Shown: positions 43,517 to 53,910, numbered from the stretch's first letter. The stretch: DNA of 64,000 bases from Marinobacter sp. 1-4A (GCF_016597725.1 NZ_VCGY01000002.1:310001-374000), one strand, 5' to 3'. A program made the numbers and translations. The notes: generated by a model from the sequence alone, not told the origin.

Positions 43517-44650
43517 ATGCGCACTGCTTCCCGCTTCCTGATCGCAATTATTTTCCTCGGCGTGGTGCTTGGCGGCATCTTTGGCTATAAGTTTTACCAG
43601 TTTGGCCAGATGAAAGAAATGCTGTCCCAACCGCAACCGCCTGCAGAGGTATCTGCCACCGAAGCTCGCACTGAGAGCTGGACCCCAAGTATTAAGGCCG
43701 TGGGCAGTGTTAATGCGGTCAACGGCATTGAAGTTGCCAACGAGGTGCCTGGCGTTATTTCGAGCATTAATTTCGAATCAGGCGATACGGTGAAAAAAGG
43801 CGACATTCTCATTCGCCTGAATACGGCAATTGACGAAGCCGCCGTGCGCACCCGTAGGGCAGAGGCCCAACTCGCAGAGCAGGAGTTCAAACGTATCTCC
43901 GACCTACTGCCAAAGCGTGCTGTCTCCCAGTCCCAATTTGATGAGTCCAAAGCCAACTTCGACGCAGCCCAAGCCCGCGTTAACGAGGCGGATGCACAGC
44001 TCAGTAAAAAGATTATCCGCGCACCTTTCGATGGCACTCTGGGCATTCGTATGGTGGATCAGGGTGAGTACATTGCCACGGGCACGCCGATCGTTGAAAT
44101 CAACATGCTTGATCCGATCTACGTAGATTTCACCTTGTCTGAGAAGAATCTGCAGGACGTTGCACGGGGATACTCAGTGGTTGCTACCGTTGCTGCGGTT
44201 CCTGAGCAGGAGTTCAAAGGCAAAGTCAGCGCCATCAACACATCCGTGAACCCCGAAACCCGCACTGTGCGTGTGCGCGCCACTCTGAGCAATCCACAGA
44301 AGCTGCTCAGACCGGGCATGTTCGCAACCATCCGTACCTTACAGCCGAAGGATGACAAAGTGGTTACGGTTCCCCGCACGGCCGTCTCCTACAACACCTA
44401 TGGCGATTTCGTGTTTGTGATTGAGGAAAACGATGACGGCGATCTGGTTGTCAATCGCCGCAGCGTCACAGCGGGCCAAACCCGTGACAAGCGCGTTGCT
44501 ATTCTCTCTGGCCTCGAAGCAGGCGAGAAAGTCGTTTCCAAAGCATTGCTGAGACTCCGCGCTGGCCAAAAGGTCAAGATTCAAGAAGAGAACTCTGACG
44601 AGAGCTCTGGCCAGAGCCAGAAAAAGCAGCCGCAGGAGGCCTCTGAATAA
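43517..44650 (+). CDS. RND efflux membrane fusion (adaptor) protein
   Basis: 377 aa periplasmic adaptor (HlyD/AcrA family). An N-terminal membrane anchor, a barrel-sandwich lipoyl half (SGDTVKKGDILIRLNT), a helical hairpin (about residues 100-150) and KKIIRAPFDGTLGIRMVDQGEYI are visible. Its stop overlaps the start of the pump gene (TAATG). No outer-membrane channel gene follows, so a TolC-type protein from elsewhere would be used. Confidence 0.92.
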   Translation: MRTASRFLIAIIFLGVVLGGIFGYKFYQFGQMKEMLSQPQPPAEVSATEARTESWTPSIKAVGSVNAVNGIEVANEVPGVISSINFESGDTVKKGDILIRLNTAIDEAAVRTRRAEAQLAEQEFKRISDLLPKRAVSQSQFDESKANFDAAQARVNEADAQLSKKIIRAPFDGTLGIRMVDQGEYIATGTPIVEINMLDPIYVDFTLSEKNLQDVARGYSVVATVAAVPEQEFKGKVSAINTSVNPETRTVRVRATLSNPQKLLRPGMFATIRTLQPKDDKVVTVPRTAVSYNTYGDFVFVIEENDDGDLVVNRRSVTAGQTRDKRVAILSGLEAGEKVVSKALLRLRAGQKVKIQEENSDESSGQSQKKQPQEASE

Positions 44651-47600
44651 TGCGATTCACCGACATTTTCATCCATCGTCCCGTTTTGGCGACGGTGGTT
44701 AGCCTACTCATCCTGCTGCTCGGTGCCCGAGCCGCTATGGAAATGGAGATCCGGCAATACCCGGAACTCGAAAGCACAACGGTTACGGTCACAACGGCCT
44801 ACCCGGGCGCTAGTTCAGACCTCATCAAAGGCTTTATTACCACACCGTTGCAGCAGGCAATTGCCGAAGCCAGCGGTATCGATTACCTGACATCCACCAG
44901 TTCGCAGGGTAAGTCGACCATCGAAGCCAAGATGGTGCTGAACTACGACGCCAACGCGGCACTGGCTGAAATTCAGGCCAAGGTGGCTAGCCAGCGCAAC
45001 GTACTCCCGGCTGATGCGCAGGACCCGGTAATCACCTCCACCACGGGTGATTCCACGGCGCTGATGTACATTGCTTTTTACAGCACCGAGATGGCCGTTC
45101 CTCAGATTACCGATTACCTGACTCGGGTAGTGCAGCCTAGATTGCAGGCGCTTTCTGGCGTAGGTAAAGCACAACTTCTTGGGCGCGAGTTCGCCCTGCG
45201 GGTGTGGCTGGACCCTGAGCGCCTTGCGGCGGTGGACATGACGCCCAGAGAAGTGGTCGCCAAACTGCGCGCCAACAACTATCAGGCGGCAGTGGGCAAC
45301 ACCAAGGGCGCCTACACTGAAATAAGCATGACCAGTGACACAGATGTCGCGGATCCAGACGAGTTCAACAATCTGGTGGTCAAGCAGGTTAACGGAACCC
45401 AGATTCGATTGCAGGACATTGCCCGCGTTGAACTGGGGTCACAAACCTACAGTGCGCTAGCGCTGTATAAAGGTCAGCCCGCAACCTACGTGGCTATTGA
45501 GTTGGCGCCGGGCGCCAACCCGCTCACGGTCGCTGGTCTGGTTAAAGATGATCTTCCGGATATCAAAAGCCAGTTGCCGGGCGAAATGGACGTGCGCCTA
45601 GCTTATGACGCATCGGACTTTATTGAAGATTCCATCAACGAAGTGATCCGTACCCTAATTGAAGCCATGGGTATCGTTCTTGTGGTGGTTTTCTTGTGCC
45701 TAGGCTCTATTCGCGCATCTATTGTGCCCTCGGTAGCAGTCCCACTGTCACTGATTGGCGGCGCTTTCATTATGTTGATGTTCGGGTTCTCCCTGAACCT
45801 ACTCACTCTGCTGTCTATGGTTCTTGCCATCGGTCTGGTAGTAGACGACGCCATTATTATGGTCGAGAACGTACACAGACACATCGAGGAAGGTGAGTCA
45901 CGGTTTGAAGCTGCCCTGCACGGCGCCAGAGAGATGGCTGTACCCATCATTGCCATGACCACCACCTTGGTGGCCGTGTACGCGCCGATCGGGTTTATGG
46001 GCGGTCTTGTAGGCTCCCTGTTTACCGAGTTCGCCTTCACGCTGGCCGGTACCGTCGTAATCTCGGGCATTGTGGCTCTTACGCTTTCGCCTATGTTGTC
46101 CGGCATGGTTCTGAAGCCTCATGGCAACCCAGGTAAATTCGAAAGGCTAGTAGAGCGCACGTTCAACGGCATTTCGTCGGGTTATAAATCAGCGCTCGGC
46201 TCTTTGATGCAAACCAAATCTGTGGTGGTGTTTTTTGCGCTGGTGGTACTTGGCTCCATTTACTTCATGGCGATGATGAGCCAAAACGAACTGGCGCCCA
46301 CGGAAGATCAGGGCATCTTGTTCTATCAGGGCCTTGGCCCCCAAACAGCCACTCTGGATTACCTGCTTGAGCACGGCGACGAAGTTCAGGGGCGTCTGGC
46401 TTCCACACCCGGCTATGCAGAAGACTTCATGATTGTGGGCATCACCGCCCCTAACGCTGTATTTGGTGGTTTCAAGATGGAACCCTGGAGCAAGCGGGAG
46501 CTTAGCCAGTTCGAAATCCAGCCTCAGCTTGATGGCGAACTTAAAAAAGTGACCGGGCTGCAGACTGCGGTATTCGCTCCACCAGCCCTACCCGGTTCAG
46601 GCGGTGGTCTGCCGTTCCAGTTCGTGATCACCACCGGCAGCAGTTACGAGCAGCTTGATCAGGTAGCAAGTGAGCTGTTGGGCAAGGCTATGGGCAGCGG
46701 TAACTTTATGTTCCTCCAGAAGTCGATCAACTTTGATCGGCCGGTTACCCGCATCAATGTTGATCGTGACCGGGTGGCGGACCTTGGGCTTTCAATGCAA
46801 GACGTGGGGCAATCGCTTTCCAGCATGCTTGGTGGCGGTTATATCAACCGTTTCAGCATGGAAGGCCGCTCCTATCAAGTTATCCCGCAGGTGGATCAGA
46901 AGTTCCGTTTGGATGAGCAAGCGCTGAACGATTATTATATCCGCACAGGCAATGGCGATTTAGTGCCATTGGGCAGTGTTGTGAGCTTTACACACGATGT
47001 TGAACCGTCCAACCGTACACAGTTTAACCAGCAAAACTCGCTCACTCTGCAAGGCGTCGTTATGCCCGGTGTCGCGGCGGGCACAGCTATGGAATTCATG
47101 GAACAATCTGCCGACGAAGTGTTTCCGCAAGGTTTCACATACGACTACACAGGTCAGAGCCGGCAGCTGGCCAATCAGGGCAGCGCTCTAATCGTCACTT
47201 TCTTCCTGTCGCTGCTGGTGATTTATCTGGTGCTTGCGGCACAGTTCGAAAGCTGGCGCGATCCGTTCATCATTCTCGTGTCAGTACCCATGTCCGTAGC
47301 GGGTGCCATGGCGTTTATCGTTCTTGGCTTTGCGACCATGAATATCTACACGCAGGTAGGTCTGATTACCCTGATCGGGGTGGTCTCTAAAAACGGCATA
47401 CTGATTGTGGAGTTCGCCAACCTGCTGCAGAAAGATAAAGGCATGAACAAAACGGAAGCGGTTATTGAAGCAGCAGCCATTCGTTTGCGGCCCATCATAA
47501 TGACGTCGCTGGCGCTGATCTTCGCTATGGTACCGCTGCTTATCGCAGCCGGACCGGGCGCAGAAAGCCGCTTCGCTATTGGTTTGACCATCAGTGCCGG

Positions 47601-47727
47601 CTTGGGCATTGGCACCCTGTTCACGGTATTCGTGTTACCAGCGTTCTACATTCTGCTGGCTCGCGATCACAACGAAGGGAAAGACGAACAGGATAGTCGC
47701 TCAGAACCGGCGCCCGTAAGTTCATAA
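44650..47727 (+). CDS. RND multidrug efflux pump, HAE-1 family
   Basis: Inner-membrane proton-driven pump of 1025 aa, family length. It starts RFTDIFIHRPVLATVVSLLILLLG. Proton-relay residues are visible: the Asp pair in GLVVDDAIIMVENV (helix 4, about residue 400) and the Lys in VSKNGILIVEFAN (helix 10). The adaptor directly upstream forms the same transcript. The substrate range cannot be read. A strong terminator follows at 47746-47781. Confidence 0.95.
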   Translation: MRFTDIFIHRPVLATVVSLLILLLGARAAMEMEIRQYPELESTTVTVTTAYPGASSDLIKGFITTPLQQAIAEASGIDYLTSTSSQGKSTIEAKMVLNYDANAALAEIQAKVASQRNVLPADAQDPVITSTTGDSTALMYIAFYSTEMAVPQITDYLTRVVQPRLQALSGVGKAQLLGREFALRVWLDPERLAAVDMTPREVVAKLRANNYQAAVGNTKGAYTEISMTSDTDVADPDEFNNLVVKQVNGTQIRLQDIARVELGSQTYSALALYKGQPATYVAIELAPGANPLTVAGLVKDDLPDIKSQLPGEMDVRLAYDASDFIEDSINEVIRTLIEAMGIVLVVVFLCLGSIRASIVPSVAVPLSLIGGAFIMLMFGFSLNLLTLLSMVLAIGLVVDDAIIMVENVHRHIEEGESRFEAALHGAREMAVPIIAMTTTLVAVYAPIGFMGGLVGSLFTEFAFTLAGTVVISGIVALTLSPMLSGMVLKPHGNPGKFERLVERTFNGISSGYKSALGSLMQTKSVVVFFALVVLGSIYFMAMMSQNELAPTEDQGILFYQGLGPQTATLDYLLEHGDEVQGRLASTPGYAEDFMIVGITAPNAVFGGFKMEPWSKRELSQFEIQPQLDGELKKVTGLQTAVFAPPALPGSGGGLPFQFVITTGSSYEQLDQVASELLGKAMGSGNFMFLQKSINFDRPVTRINVDRDRVADLGLSMQDVGQSLSSMLGGGYINRFSMEGRSYQVIPQVDQKFRLDEQALNDYYIRTGNGDLVPLGSVVSFTHDVEPSNRTQFNQQNSLTLQGVVMPGVAAGTAMEFMEQSADEVFPQGFTYDYTGQSRQLANQGSALIVTFFLSLLVIYLVLAAQFESWRDPFIILVSVPMSVAGAMAFIVLGFATMNIYTQVGLITLIGVVSKNGILIVEFANLLQKDKGMNKTEAVIEAAAIRLRPIIMTSLALIFAMVPLLIAAGPGAESRFAIGLTISAGLGIGTLFTVFVLPAFYILLARDHNEGKDEQDSRSEPAPVSS

Positions 47728-47745
47728 AGGCTAACGGCAGTAACT

Positions 47746-47781
47746 AAAAACCCGGCTCACTGATCATGAGCCGGGTTTTTT
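47746..47781 (+). terminator. Terminator after the RND pump gene
   Basis: The stem AACCCGGCTCA / TGAGCCGGGTT has a 7-nt loop and is bounded by A5 and T6 runs, so it can act in both directions, also for the convergent GGDEF/EAL gene. Confidence 0.9.
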
Positions 47782-47834
47782 AATGGGCAACATTTGAGGG
47801 TAACGAATGAGTAAGGCACCCATGGAACTAGAGT

Positions 47835-49523
47835 TCAGTCATCGCCATTGCGGTAGGGATAAGCGATGGTTTCTTGTACTTGCTTCCAGCGCTGGGGCCT
47901 TGCCATCAAAAAGCCCTGTCCCCTCTGGCAATTCAGCTCACAAAGCTCCTGATACTGGGCTTGGTTTTCGACGCCCTCAGCCACAACCTCAAGCCCAAGC
48001 GCCTCTGCTATCCCAAGAATCGCAGATACAATCCTTGAACCGCCCGTTTCCCCGCCAAGACGGCTGATGAATTGACGATCAATCTTGAGCACTTGTACAG
48101 GAAGGTTTTGCAGGTAAGCCAACGATGAATAACCGGTTCCAAAGTCATCAATTGCTATTCCGATACCTTGCCCCCTAAACCCTTTCAGCTTTTCCAAACA
48201 CGGACCGGAGAGATTCATAACATGAGTTTCTGTGATCTCTATTTCCGGGCGCCAGCCCATCGCGCGGATACGTTCAAACAGTGGACCAACCACGACGCCC
48301 AGCCGAGCGTCAGTGATTTGGCGTGCAGAGATGTTAATTGCCAACCCAAGTTGCCCTTGCACAGCCGGTTGTGTTTCTTCTAAATCCGCCAATATCCCTC
48401 GCACCAATTGCTGGGTTATTTCATGAATCTGGCCACGACGCTCTGCCACAGGCACAAAATCGCCGGGCGATACAGCACCAAGCTCCGGGTGCTGCCAACG
48501 CAAGAGAGCTTCCACGCCCACAACTTGCCCGGAACTGAGTTCGTATTGGGGCTGATACACAACATAGAACTCATCCGGAGAGGTTTTCAAAGAGACCGTT
48601 AAGGCCTCAGACAATTGCTGCTCACTGCGCCCCTGCTCATCATCCGCTTGGCTGTATATGCGGTAGCAGGAACGCCCCGCCAACTTAGCCATGTGCAAGG
48701 CGCGATCTGCCTTGTGCAAGAGTTCTGCACCACTCTTTCCGTGCAGGGGATAAACCGCCGCGCCTGCAGATGCCGATATAAAGCACTCTCGATCGCCAAC
48801 AATGACCGGCGCTCGGAAGGCGTGAACCATGCGCTGGCAGACCTCCTCCAGTTCGGCACACTCTTGCAACTCTACAATGACGGCGAATTCGTCGCCTGAA
48901 AGTCGGGCTACTATGTCATCCTTGTGCACCACACTTTGAATACAAAGCGCCGCCTGCTTGAGTACGCCATCGCCCCGCTCATGGCCGTGCAGGCTGTTGA
49001 TCGTTTTAAAGAAATCCAAATTAATAAAAAGCACCGCAAAACACGCATCGCCGCGAACATACTGGCTTACGCGGGCATTCAAGAATTCCTGAAACAATGA
49101 GCGGTTGGGTAGTTCTGTAAGCGGGTCATAATAGGCAAGCGCAGCCAGGCGCTCATCCGCCCCGGTTCTCTCGCTCATGTCCATAAACATCCCGACATAA
49201 ACCTGTTGGCCTTCGTATTCCATGGAGAAAATACTGAGCCACTGCGGGTACACTTCACCGCTTTTCTTTCGGTTCCAAACTAATCCTTCCCAGCGGCCGT
49301 CGGTTGCCAGAGATTGCCACATAGATTGATAGAATTCGGGCGCATGGAGCCCAGCACTAAGCACGGAAGGGGAGTCGCCCATCACCTCATCCGACTCATA
49401 GCCAGTGATGGAATGGAACATACTATTTACGTAGATAATTCTCGGTTCTTTGGTGGCAATCATGATGGCGCGCGGGTACTGATCCACCAACGCTCTAAAA
49501 TCTAGCGGCTGCTCAAACTGCAT
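47835..49523 (-). CDS. PAS-GGDEF-EAL cyclic-di-GMP signalling protein
   Basis: 562 aa. A PAS domain (residues about 10-120) is followed by a GGDEF domain with the signature LSGDEFAV (first Gly replaced by Ser) and an EAL domain (about 305-555). The EAL catalytic residues look intact: EALLRW, IDDFGTGYSS, VVAEGVE. It is thus likely a c-di-GMP phosphodiesterase, with a GGDEF domain that may be active or GTP-sensing. It has no membrane helices. Confidence 0.92.
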   Translation of the reverse strand: MQFEQPLDFRALVDQYPRAIMIATKEPRIIYVNSMFHSITGYESDEVMGDSPSVLSAGLHAPEFYQSMWQSLATDGRWEGLVWNRKKSGEVYPQWLSIFSMEYEGQQVYVGMFMDMSERTGADERLAALAYYDPLTELPNRSLFQEFLNARVSQYVRGDACFAVLFINLDFFKTINSLHGHERGDGVLKQAALCIQSVVHKDDIVARLSGDEFAVIVELQECAELEEVCQRMVHAFRAPVIVGDRECFISASAGAAVYPLHGKSGAELLHKADRALHMAKLAGRSCYRIYSQADDEQGRSEQQLSEALTVSLKTSPDEFYVVYQPQYELSSGQVVGVEALLRWQHPELGAVSPGDFVPVAERRGQIHEITQQLVRGILADLEETQPAVQGQLGLAINISARQITDARLGVVVGPLFERIRAMGWRPEIEITETHVMNLSGPCLEKLKGFRGQGIGIAIDDFGTGYSSLAYLQNLPVQVLKIDRQFISRLGGETGGSRIVSAILGIAEALGLEVVAEGVENQAQYQELCELNCQRGQGFLMARPQRWKQVQETIAYPYRNGDD

Positions 49524-49633
49524 GAATCACACGCTCCTGGTACTTCAGTCCGCAGCTCTCAAATCTGCACACTAATCAGTATAGAGGGAAACCACACATC
49601 GCACATAACATGGATGGGCCTCCGGTATTAAAT

Positions 49634-49669
49634 AATAACGAACTGAACATTAATTCACCATTCGTTATT
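49634..49669. repeat. 9-bp inverted repeat between the GGDEF/EAL gene and DUF3301
   Basis: AATAACGAA and TTCGTTATT are perfect partners around an 18-nt centre that itself holds TGAA/TTCA, making an extended AT-rich hairpin. It lies in the 291-bp divergent gap (49524-49814), which otherwise shows no gene, and could be an operator for either gene. Confidence 0.45.
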
Positions 49670-49814
49670 CGGTACCTGCTTACAAACTATTGAAATGATT
49701 CCCGCTTCTAGCGGCGGTTCGAAACCATAGCGATTCCCCAATCCCCCACAATAAGGTAGTCTGGATTCCATCTTGTTATTTCTTTCGGAAACCTGCCGCG
49801 ATAGTGCTGTTATT

Positions 49815-50129
49815 ATGACTCTGGGAACGCTGTTCTGGCTCTTTATTGCTGCCTTTGCCATTTGGTACTGGTGGCGTGCCAAGGCTATAAAAGACTCGGT
49901 ACTTCAGGCCGTTCACCGCTACTGCAAAACCATGGACGTTATGCTGCTTGATGATGCCATCTATTTGCGCGGCATCTGGTTCAAACGGGATGATCAAGGC
50001 CAAATTCGCGTTTGGCGCCGCTTTCTTTTCGATTTCACTTCTACTGGTGAAGAGCGCTATAGCGGCCGAGTTATCATGCTTGGGCCTCGAATATTGAACA
50101 TGGAACTAGACCCTCACCGCTTTTCCTAA
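49815..50129 (+). CDS. DUF3301 membrane-anchored protein
   Basis: 104 aa. One N-terminal membrane helix (FWLFIAAFAIWYWWRAKAI) is followed by a compact conserved domain (WRRFLFDFTSTGEERYSGRVIMLG). Family of unknown function common in gammaproteobacteria. ATG 49815 begins the helix properly; the frame is open 14 codons upstream. Confidence 0.8.
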   Translation: MTLGTLFWLFIAAFAIWYWWRAKAIKDSVLQAVHRYCKTMDVMLLDDAIYLRGIWFKRDDQGQIRVWRRFLFDFTSTGEERYSGRVIMLGPRILNMELDPHRFS

Positions 50130-50239
50130 TATCCCGAGTTGGCTGGCTCTCGTTGCCACTTTTTGGCCACTGAAACATTCCTGTAATAATTCTGCCTCAT
50201 TCTTCCCGCAACGCTAACTGTTTGTTGCCATGGGGCTTT

Positions 50240-51586
50240 ATGATGATACAACACCGTTCACACCTCACTCAGCAGAGCGCCCTGCCGGGCTTATTGTGCC
50301 TAATTTTAATGTTCAGTATGTCCACCAGCCGCGCTGAAGAGATGGAGATTCACGGCTCCAACACGATCGGGGCGGTACTGGCACCTATGCTGGTCGAAGG
50401 TTTCCTTAACAGTCGCGGCAATGAACCCATCCAAACCCTTGGCAACGGCAAACATAACGAGAAGCTTTTGATAGGAAGCCAGAAGGGTGCGCCTCTTAGA
50501 GTTTTGGTCGCCGCTCACGGTTCCAGTACAGGGTTCAAAGCGTTAAAGGCCAAACGTGCCGATATTTGGGCCTCCTCCCGCCCTGTCAAGCCGACGGAAG
50601 TAGATCAAATGTCGGAACGCGCCAACCTCGAAGATCTTGAAAGCGAGCATGTCATTGCAATAGATGGCCTAGCGGTATTGGTTCATTCTTCAAATCTAAT
50701 CAATCAACTCAGTATCGATACACTGGCTAGCATATTTTCAGGTGAAATTCGCAACTGGTCTGAAATCGGTGGCGCTGACCGGCCCATTAACCTGTATGCG
50801 CGGGATGACCGCTCAGGAACCTGGGACACCTTTAAGAGTCTGGTTTTGGGCAAGGGCTACCCACTTCATGCTTCGGCCAAACGCTATGAATCGAACGACC
50901 AACTCTCAGACGATGTGAGTGCCGACCCCGGAGGCATTGGCTTTTCTGGGCTGGCTTCAATCCGTAATAGCAAGGTACTGGCGATTTCAGATGGCGAAGC
51001 TCCCGCGCTGAAACCATCCGTACTAACGGTTGCCAGCGAAGATTACCCGCTTTCCCGACGCTTATTCATGTACACATCCGGCGATGCTACAAAGACCCTA
51101 GCGAAAGACTTTGTCGAATTCGTATTGGGGGCAGAAGGTCAGGCCCTTGTCTCTAAGTCAGGCTTTGTTTCCCAAAATCCCCTCGCAGTTAAACCCGATT
51201 TGGTCGGTAGCACACCGCCCTCGTTCAAATTGCTGACACAGAACTATAATCGACTGACCGTTAACTTCCGCTTCTCGGAAGGACGTACCAAGCTGGACAA
51301 CAAAGCGAAAAGGGATTTGCTCCGAGTGGCTGATTATCTTAGGAGGGAAAATCGCGAAGCGGTCGACCTAATGCTCATTGGTTTTGCAGACCAACAAACC
51401 AACGAATTGCGAGCCCAAATGATCTCAGAACTAAGGGCACTGTCAGTACGCAAGGCGCTCTCTGACCTTGGTGTTCACGATGTTCGCTACACCGGTTATG
51501 GTCACTACATGCCAGTGGGTATGTCCGGAGGTGCGAGTGGAGAAAAGCGCAACGGGCGAGTTGAAGTTTGGGTTCGCAATCACTAA
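50240..51586 (+). CDS. PstS-like binding protein fused to OmpA C-terminal domain
   Basis: 448 aa from ATG 50240 (GGGG 5 bp before). The signal peptide is followed by a PstS-type solute-binding domain (MEIHGSNTIGAVLAPML, DDRSGTWDTFKSL, GGIGFSGLASI; about residues 35-310). An OmpA-like peptidoglycan-binding domain follows (about 335-448: FRFSEGRTKLDNKAK, YTGYGHYMPVG, NGRVEVWV). It thus binds a phosphate-like or other ligand while held to the cell wall. No pstCAB genes are adjacent. Confidence 0.82.
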   Translation: MMIQHRSHLTQQSALPGLLCLILMFSMSTSRAEEMEIHGSNTIGAVLAPMLVEGFLNSRGNEPIQTLGNGKHNEKLLIGSQKGAPLRVLVAAHGSSTGFKALKAKRADIWASSRPVKPTEVDQMSERANLEDLESEHVIAIDGLAVLVHSSNLINQLSIDTLASIFSGEIRNWSEIGGADRPINLYARDDRSGTWDTFKSLVLGKGYPLHASAKRYESNDQLSDDVSADPGGIGFSGLASIRNSKVLAISDGEAPALKPSVLTVASEDYPLSRRLFMYTSGDATKTLAKDFVEFVLGAEGQALVSKSGFVSQNPLAVKPDLVGSTPPSFKLLTQNYNRLTVNFRFSEGRTKLDNKAKRDLLRVADYLRRENREAVDLMLIGFADQQTNELRAQMISELRALSVRKALSDLGVHDVRYTGYGHYMPVGMSGGASGEKRNGRVEVWVRNH

Positions 51587-51686
51587 GGAAGAGCGCCCCT
51601 CGGCAATCACCTATCCGCATTGCGCACACAGATATGTTTGGGTTTCCTATACTATTGGTGCCATTCCCAACCAACAGACAGAGACA

Positions 51687-52982
51687 ATGGACATCCACAA
51701 CGACCAGCGGTTTGCGATTAACCTGAACGTTCGCGGCATTCAACCTTCCTCCACCTTGCGAATCAATGAACTGAGCAACCAGCTCAAATCCGAAGGCAAA
51801 GATATCATCAAGCTCGGTCTGGGCCAGTCGCCCTTTCCCGTGCCGGAGCGGGTAGTGAATGCGCTGCGTGAACACGCCCATGAGAAAGACTATCTGCCGG
51901 TCAAAGGCCTAAAAAGCCTCCGCGAGTCCATTGCTGGCTACATAAACCGCAGTGAGCGGGTACGGTGCACTTGGGAAGACGTGTTGATCGGCCCCGGCTC
52001 GAAGGAACTGCTGTTCATGCTGCAGCTCGCTTATTATGGCGACCTGCTTATTCCTCGGCCCAGCTGGGTTTCCTATGCACCTCAGGCACGTATCATTGGC
52101 CGCTCAGTGCACTGGCTACCCACCCATGCAGAGAATAACTGGCAACTGACAGCGGAAGAACTGGACATCATTTGCCGGGACGATGCATCCCGCCCGCGCA
52201 TTCTGATCCTTAACTACCCTTCTAACCCCACTGGCTGCTCGTACACCGATGACCAGTTGCTGGCCATTGCCAACGTGGCGAGAAAATATCGGCTTATTCT
52301 GCTTTCCGACGAGATTTACGGCGAAGTTCATTTTGAGGGGAATCACCGGTCAATCGCTCGTTACTACCCGGAGGGCACTATCATCAGCACCGGGTTGAGT
52401 AAATGGGCTGGTGCCGGTGGTTGGCGACTGGGGACCTTTATCTTCCCGAAAGAACTGCGCGCCCTGCAGGACGCCATGGCGATCATTGCCAGCGAGACCT
52501 ACACCTCCACCAGCGCCCCGACACAGTATGCGGCCATCGCAGCGTTTGATGGTGGTGAAGACATTGACGAATATCTGACACAGTCCCGGCGGGTGCTGAA
52601 AGTGGTGGGCGAATACATGCATACTCGCCTGAGTGCCATGGGGGCGGTTGTGCAAAAGCCTGAGGGCGCGTTTTACCTATTCCCGAACTTTGACAACTTC
52701 CGCGAATTGCTGGCAAAAAGAGACATTAAAACCAGTCAGGCCTTTTGCCAGTCTTTGCTGGAGGACACAGGAGTTGCCATTCTGCCCGCCAGTGACTTCG
52801 GGTTTGTACCGGATCATCTTGGGGCTCGTCTGGCATTTGTAGACTTCGACGGCACCGAGGCTCTGCAGTTGGCGGGTGATGACTACGGTGATCAGGAGTT
52901 GACTACAGACTTTGTCAAACAGGCTTGCCCGCGATTGGTCGAGGCCATGGATAAACTGGAGAGCTGGCTGAACAGCCTCTGA
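51687..52982 (+). CDS. PLP-dependent class I/II aminotransferase
   Basis: 431 aa from ATG 51687 (the frame is open from inside the previous gene). Fold-type I signatures are ILNYPSNPTGC, LLSDEIYGEVHF and the Schiff-base Lys in STGLSKWAGAGGWRLG. It resembles aspartate or aromatic aminotransferases, but the substrate is not clear. An inositol-phosphatase family gene starts 55 bp after its stop. Confidence 0.87.
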   Translation: MDIHNDQRFAINLNVRGIQPSSTLRINELSNQLKSEGKDIIKLGLGQSPFPVPERVVNALREHAHEKDYLPVKGLKSLRESIAGYINRSERVRCTWEDVLIGPGSKELLFMLQLAYYGDLLIPRPSWVSYAPQARIIGRSVHWLPTHAENNWQLTAEELDIICRDDASRPRILILNYPSNPTGCSYTDDQLLAIANVARKYRLILLSDEIYGEVHFEGNHRSIARYYPEGTIISTGLSKWAGAGGWRLGTFIFPKELRALQDAMAIIASETYTSTSAPTQYAAIAAFDGGEDIDEYLTQSRRVLKVVGEYMHTRLSAMGAVVQKPEGAFYLFPNFDNFRELLAKRDIKTSQAFCQSLLEDTGVAILPASDFGFVPDHLGARLAFVDFDGTEALQLAGDDYGDQELTTDFVKQACPRLVEAMDKLESWLNSL

Positions 52983-53037
52983 TCTTGCCATGCTAGACTG
53001 GCGCCCTCACTCTTCAGAGATAATAGCGGGGGGCGCC

Positions 53038-53862
53038 ATGTCTGACTCTTTTTCCCTACGGGACATCACTGATTTTACAGAAGATCTAGCCCGGGAAGCC
53101 GGGGAGCTGATTCGTCGGGAGCGTGACAACAACACTCTGCGCACCGAATACAAAGCGCAGACTGAGCTGGTCACCCACGCCGATGTTATGGCTGATGAAT
53201 TTATCACCAATGCGATTCGCAAGCGCTTTCCTGAACACCGCATCCTATCAGAAGAGTCCATGCCGGATCTCAGTCAAGCTGAGGAGCTGGAAACGCCGCT
53301 ATGGATCGTTGATCCCATTGATGGCACGGTAAACTACGCTTACGGTCACCCGCAGGTTGCGGTGTCTATTGCTTATGCTGAAAACGGTCGCGTGCAAGCG
53401 GGTGTTGTGCATGCACCTTTCCCCGGTGAAACCTTCCGCGCCACACGCGGTGATGGCGCTACGCTCAACGGTAATCCTATCCATCACAGTGGCGCGACGG
53501 TTCCAAGGGATTCGCTCTTCGCAACTGGTTTCCCCTACACCAAAGACAATCTGGCGCCGCTGGTTAACCGCCTGAATGCGATGATTCACCAATGCCGCGA
53601 TCTACGTCGCATTGGCTCAGCGGCACTGGATATCTGCTGGGTGGCCTGTGGCCGTTTGGACATCTACTACGAAAACGTCAGCCCGTGGGATTTTGCGGCT
53701 GCTCGCTTAATCGCTCTGGAAGCCGGAGCAACGGCTGGCCACTTCAGTGAAGTTCCGGAGGGTTACCCTGCCGACCTCTGGGGTCGCGATATTCTGATTT
53801 CGGCACCTGCAATCTGGGAGCCTATTCGTGAGATTCTTCGTTCGGCTTCTGGTTACGAGTGA
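53038..53862 (+). CDS. Inositol monophosphatase family protein
   Basis: 274 aa Mg2+-dependent phosphatase fold. Metal-binding motifs are SEES (about residue 80), WIVDPIDGTVNYAYG and the C-terminal SPWDFAAARLIALEAG. It could be an inositol, NADP or PAP phosphatase (family members vary). The start ATG 53038 has a GGGGGG tract about 6 bp upstream; the frame is open from 52990. Confidence 0.9.
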   Translation: MSDSFSLRDITDFTEDLAREAGELIRRERDNNTLRTEYKAQTELVTHADVMADEFITNAIRKRFPEHRILSEESMPDLSQAEELETPLWIVDPIDGTVNYAYGHPQVAVSIAYAENGRVQAGVVHAPFPGETFRATRGDGATLNGNPIHHSGATVPRDSLFATGFPYTKDNLAPLVNRLNAMIHQCRDLRRIGSAALDICWVACGRLDIYYENVSPWDFAAARLIALEAGATAGHFSEVPEGYPADLWGRDILISAPAIWEPIREILRSASGYE

Positions 53863-53910
53863 ATCTCGAGCTTTGGGAGTTTTCCCTCTTTGTAGCCTTC
53901 TTTGGGGCAG

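Noticed and set aside
47835..49523. Inactive GGDEF protein
   Set aside because: The Ser-for-Gly change in SGDEF alone does not prove loss of activity; the EAL residues look intact, so no degenerate call is made.
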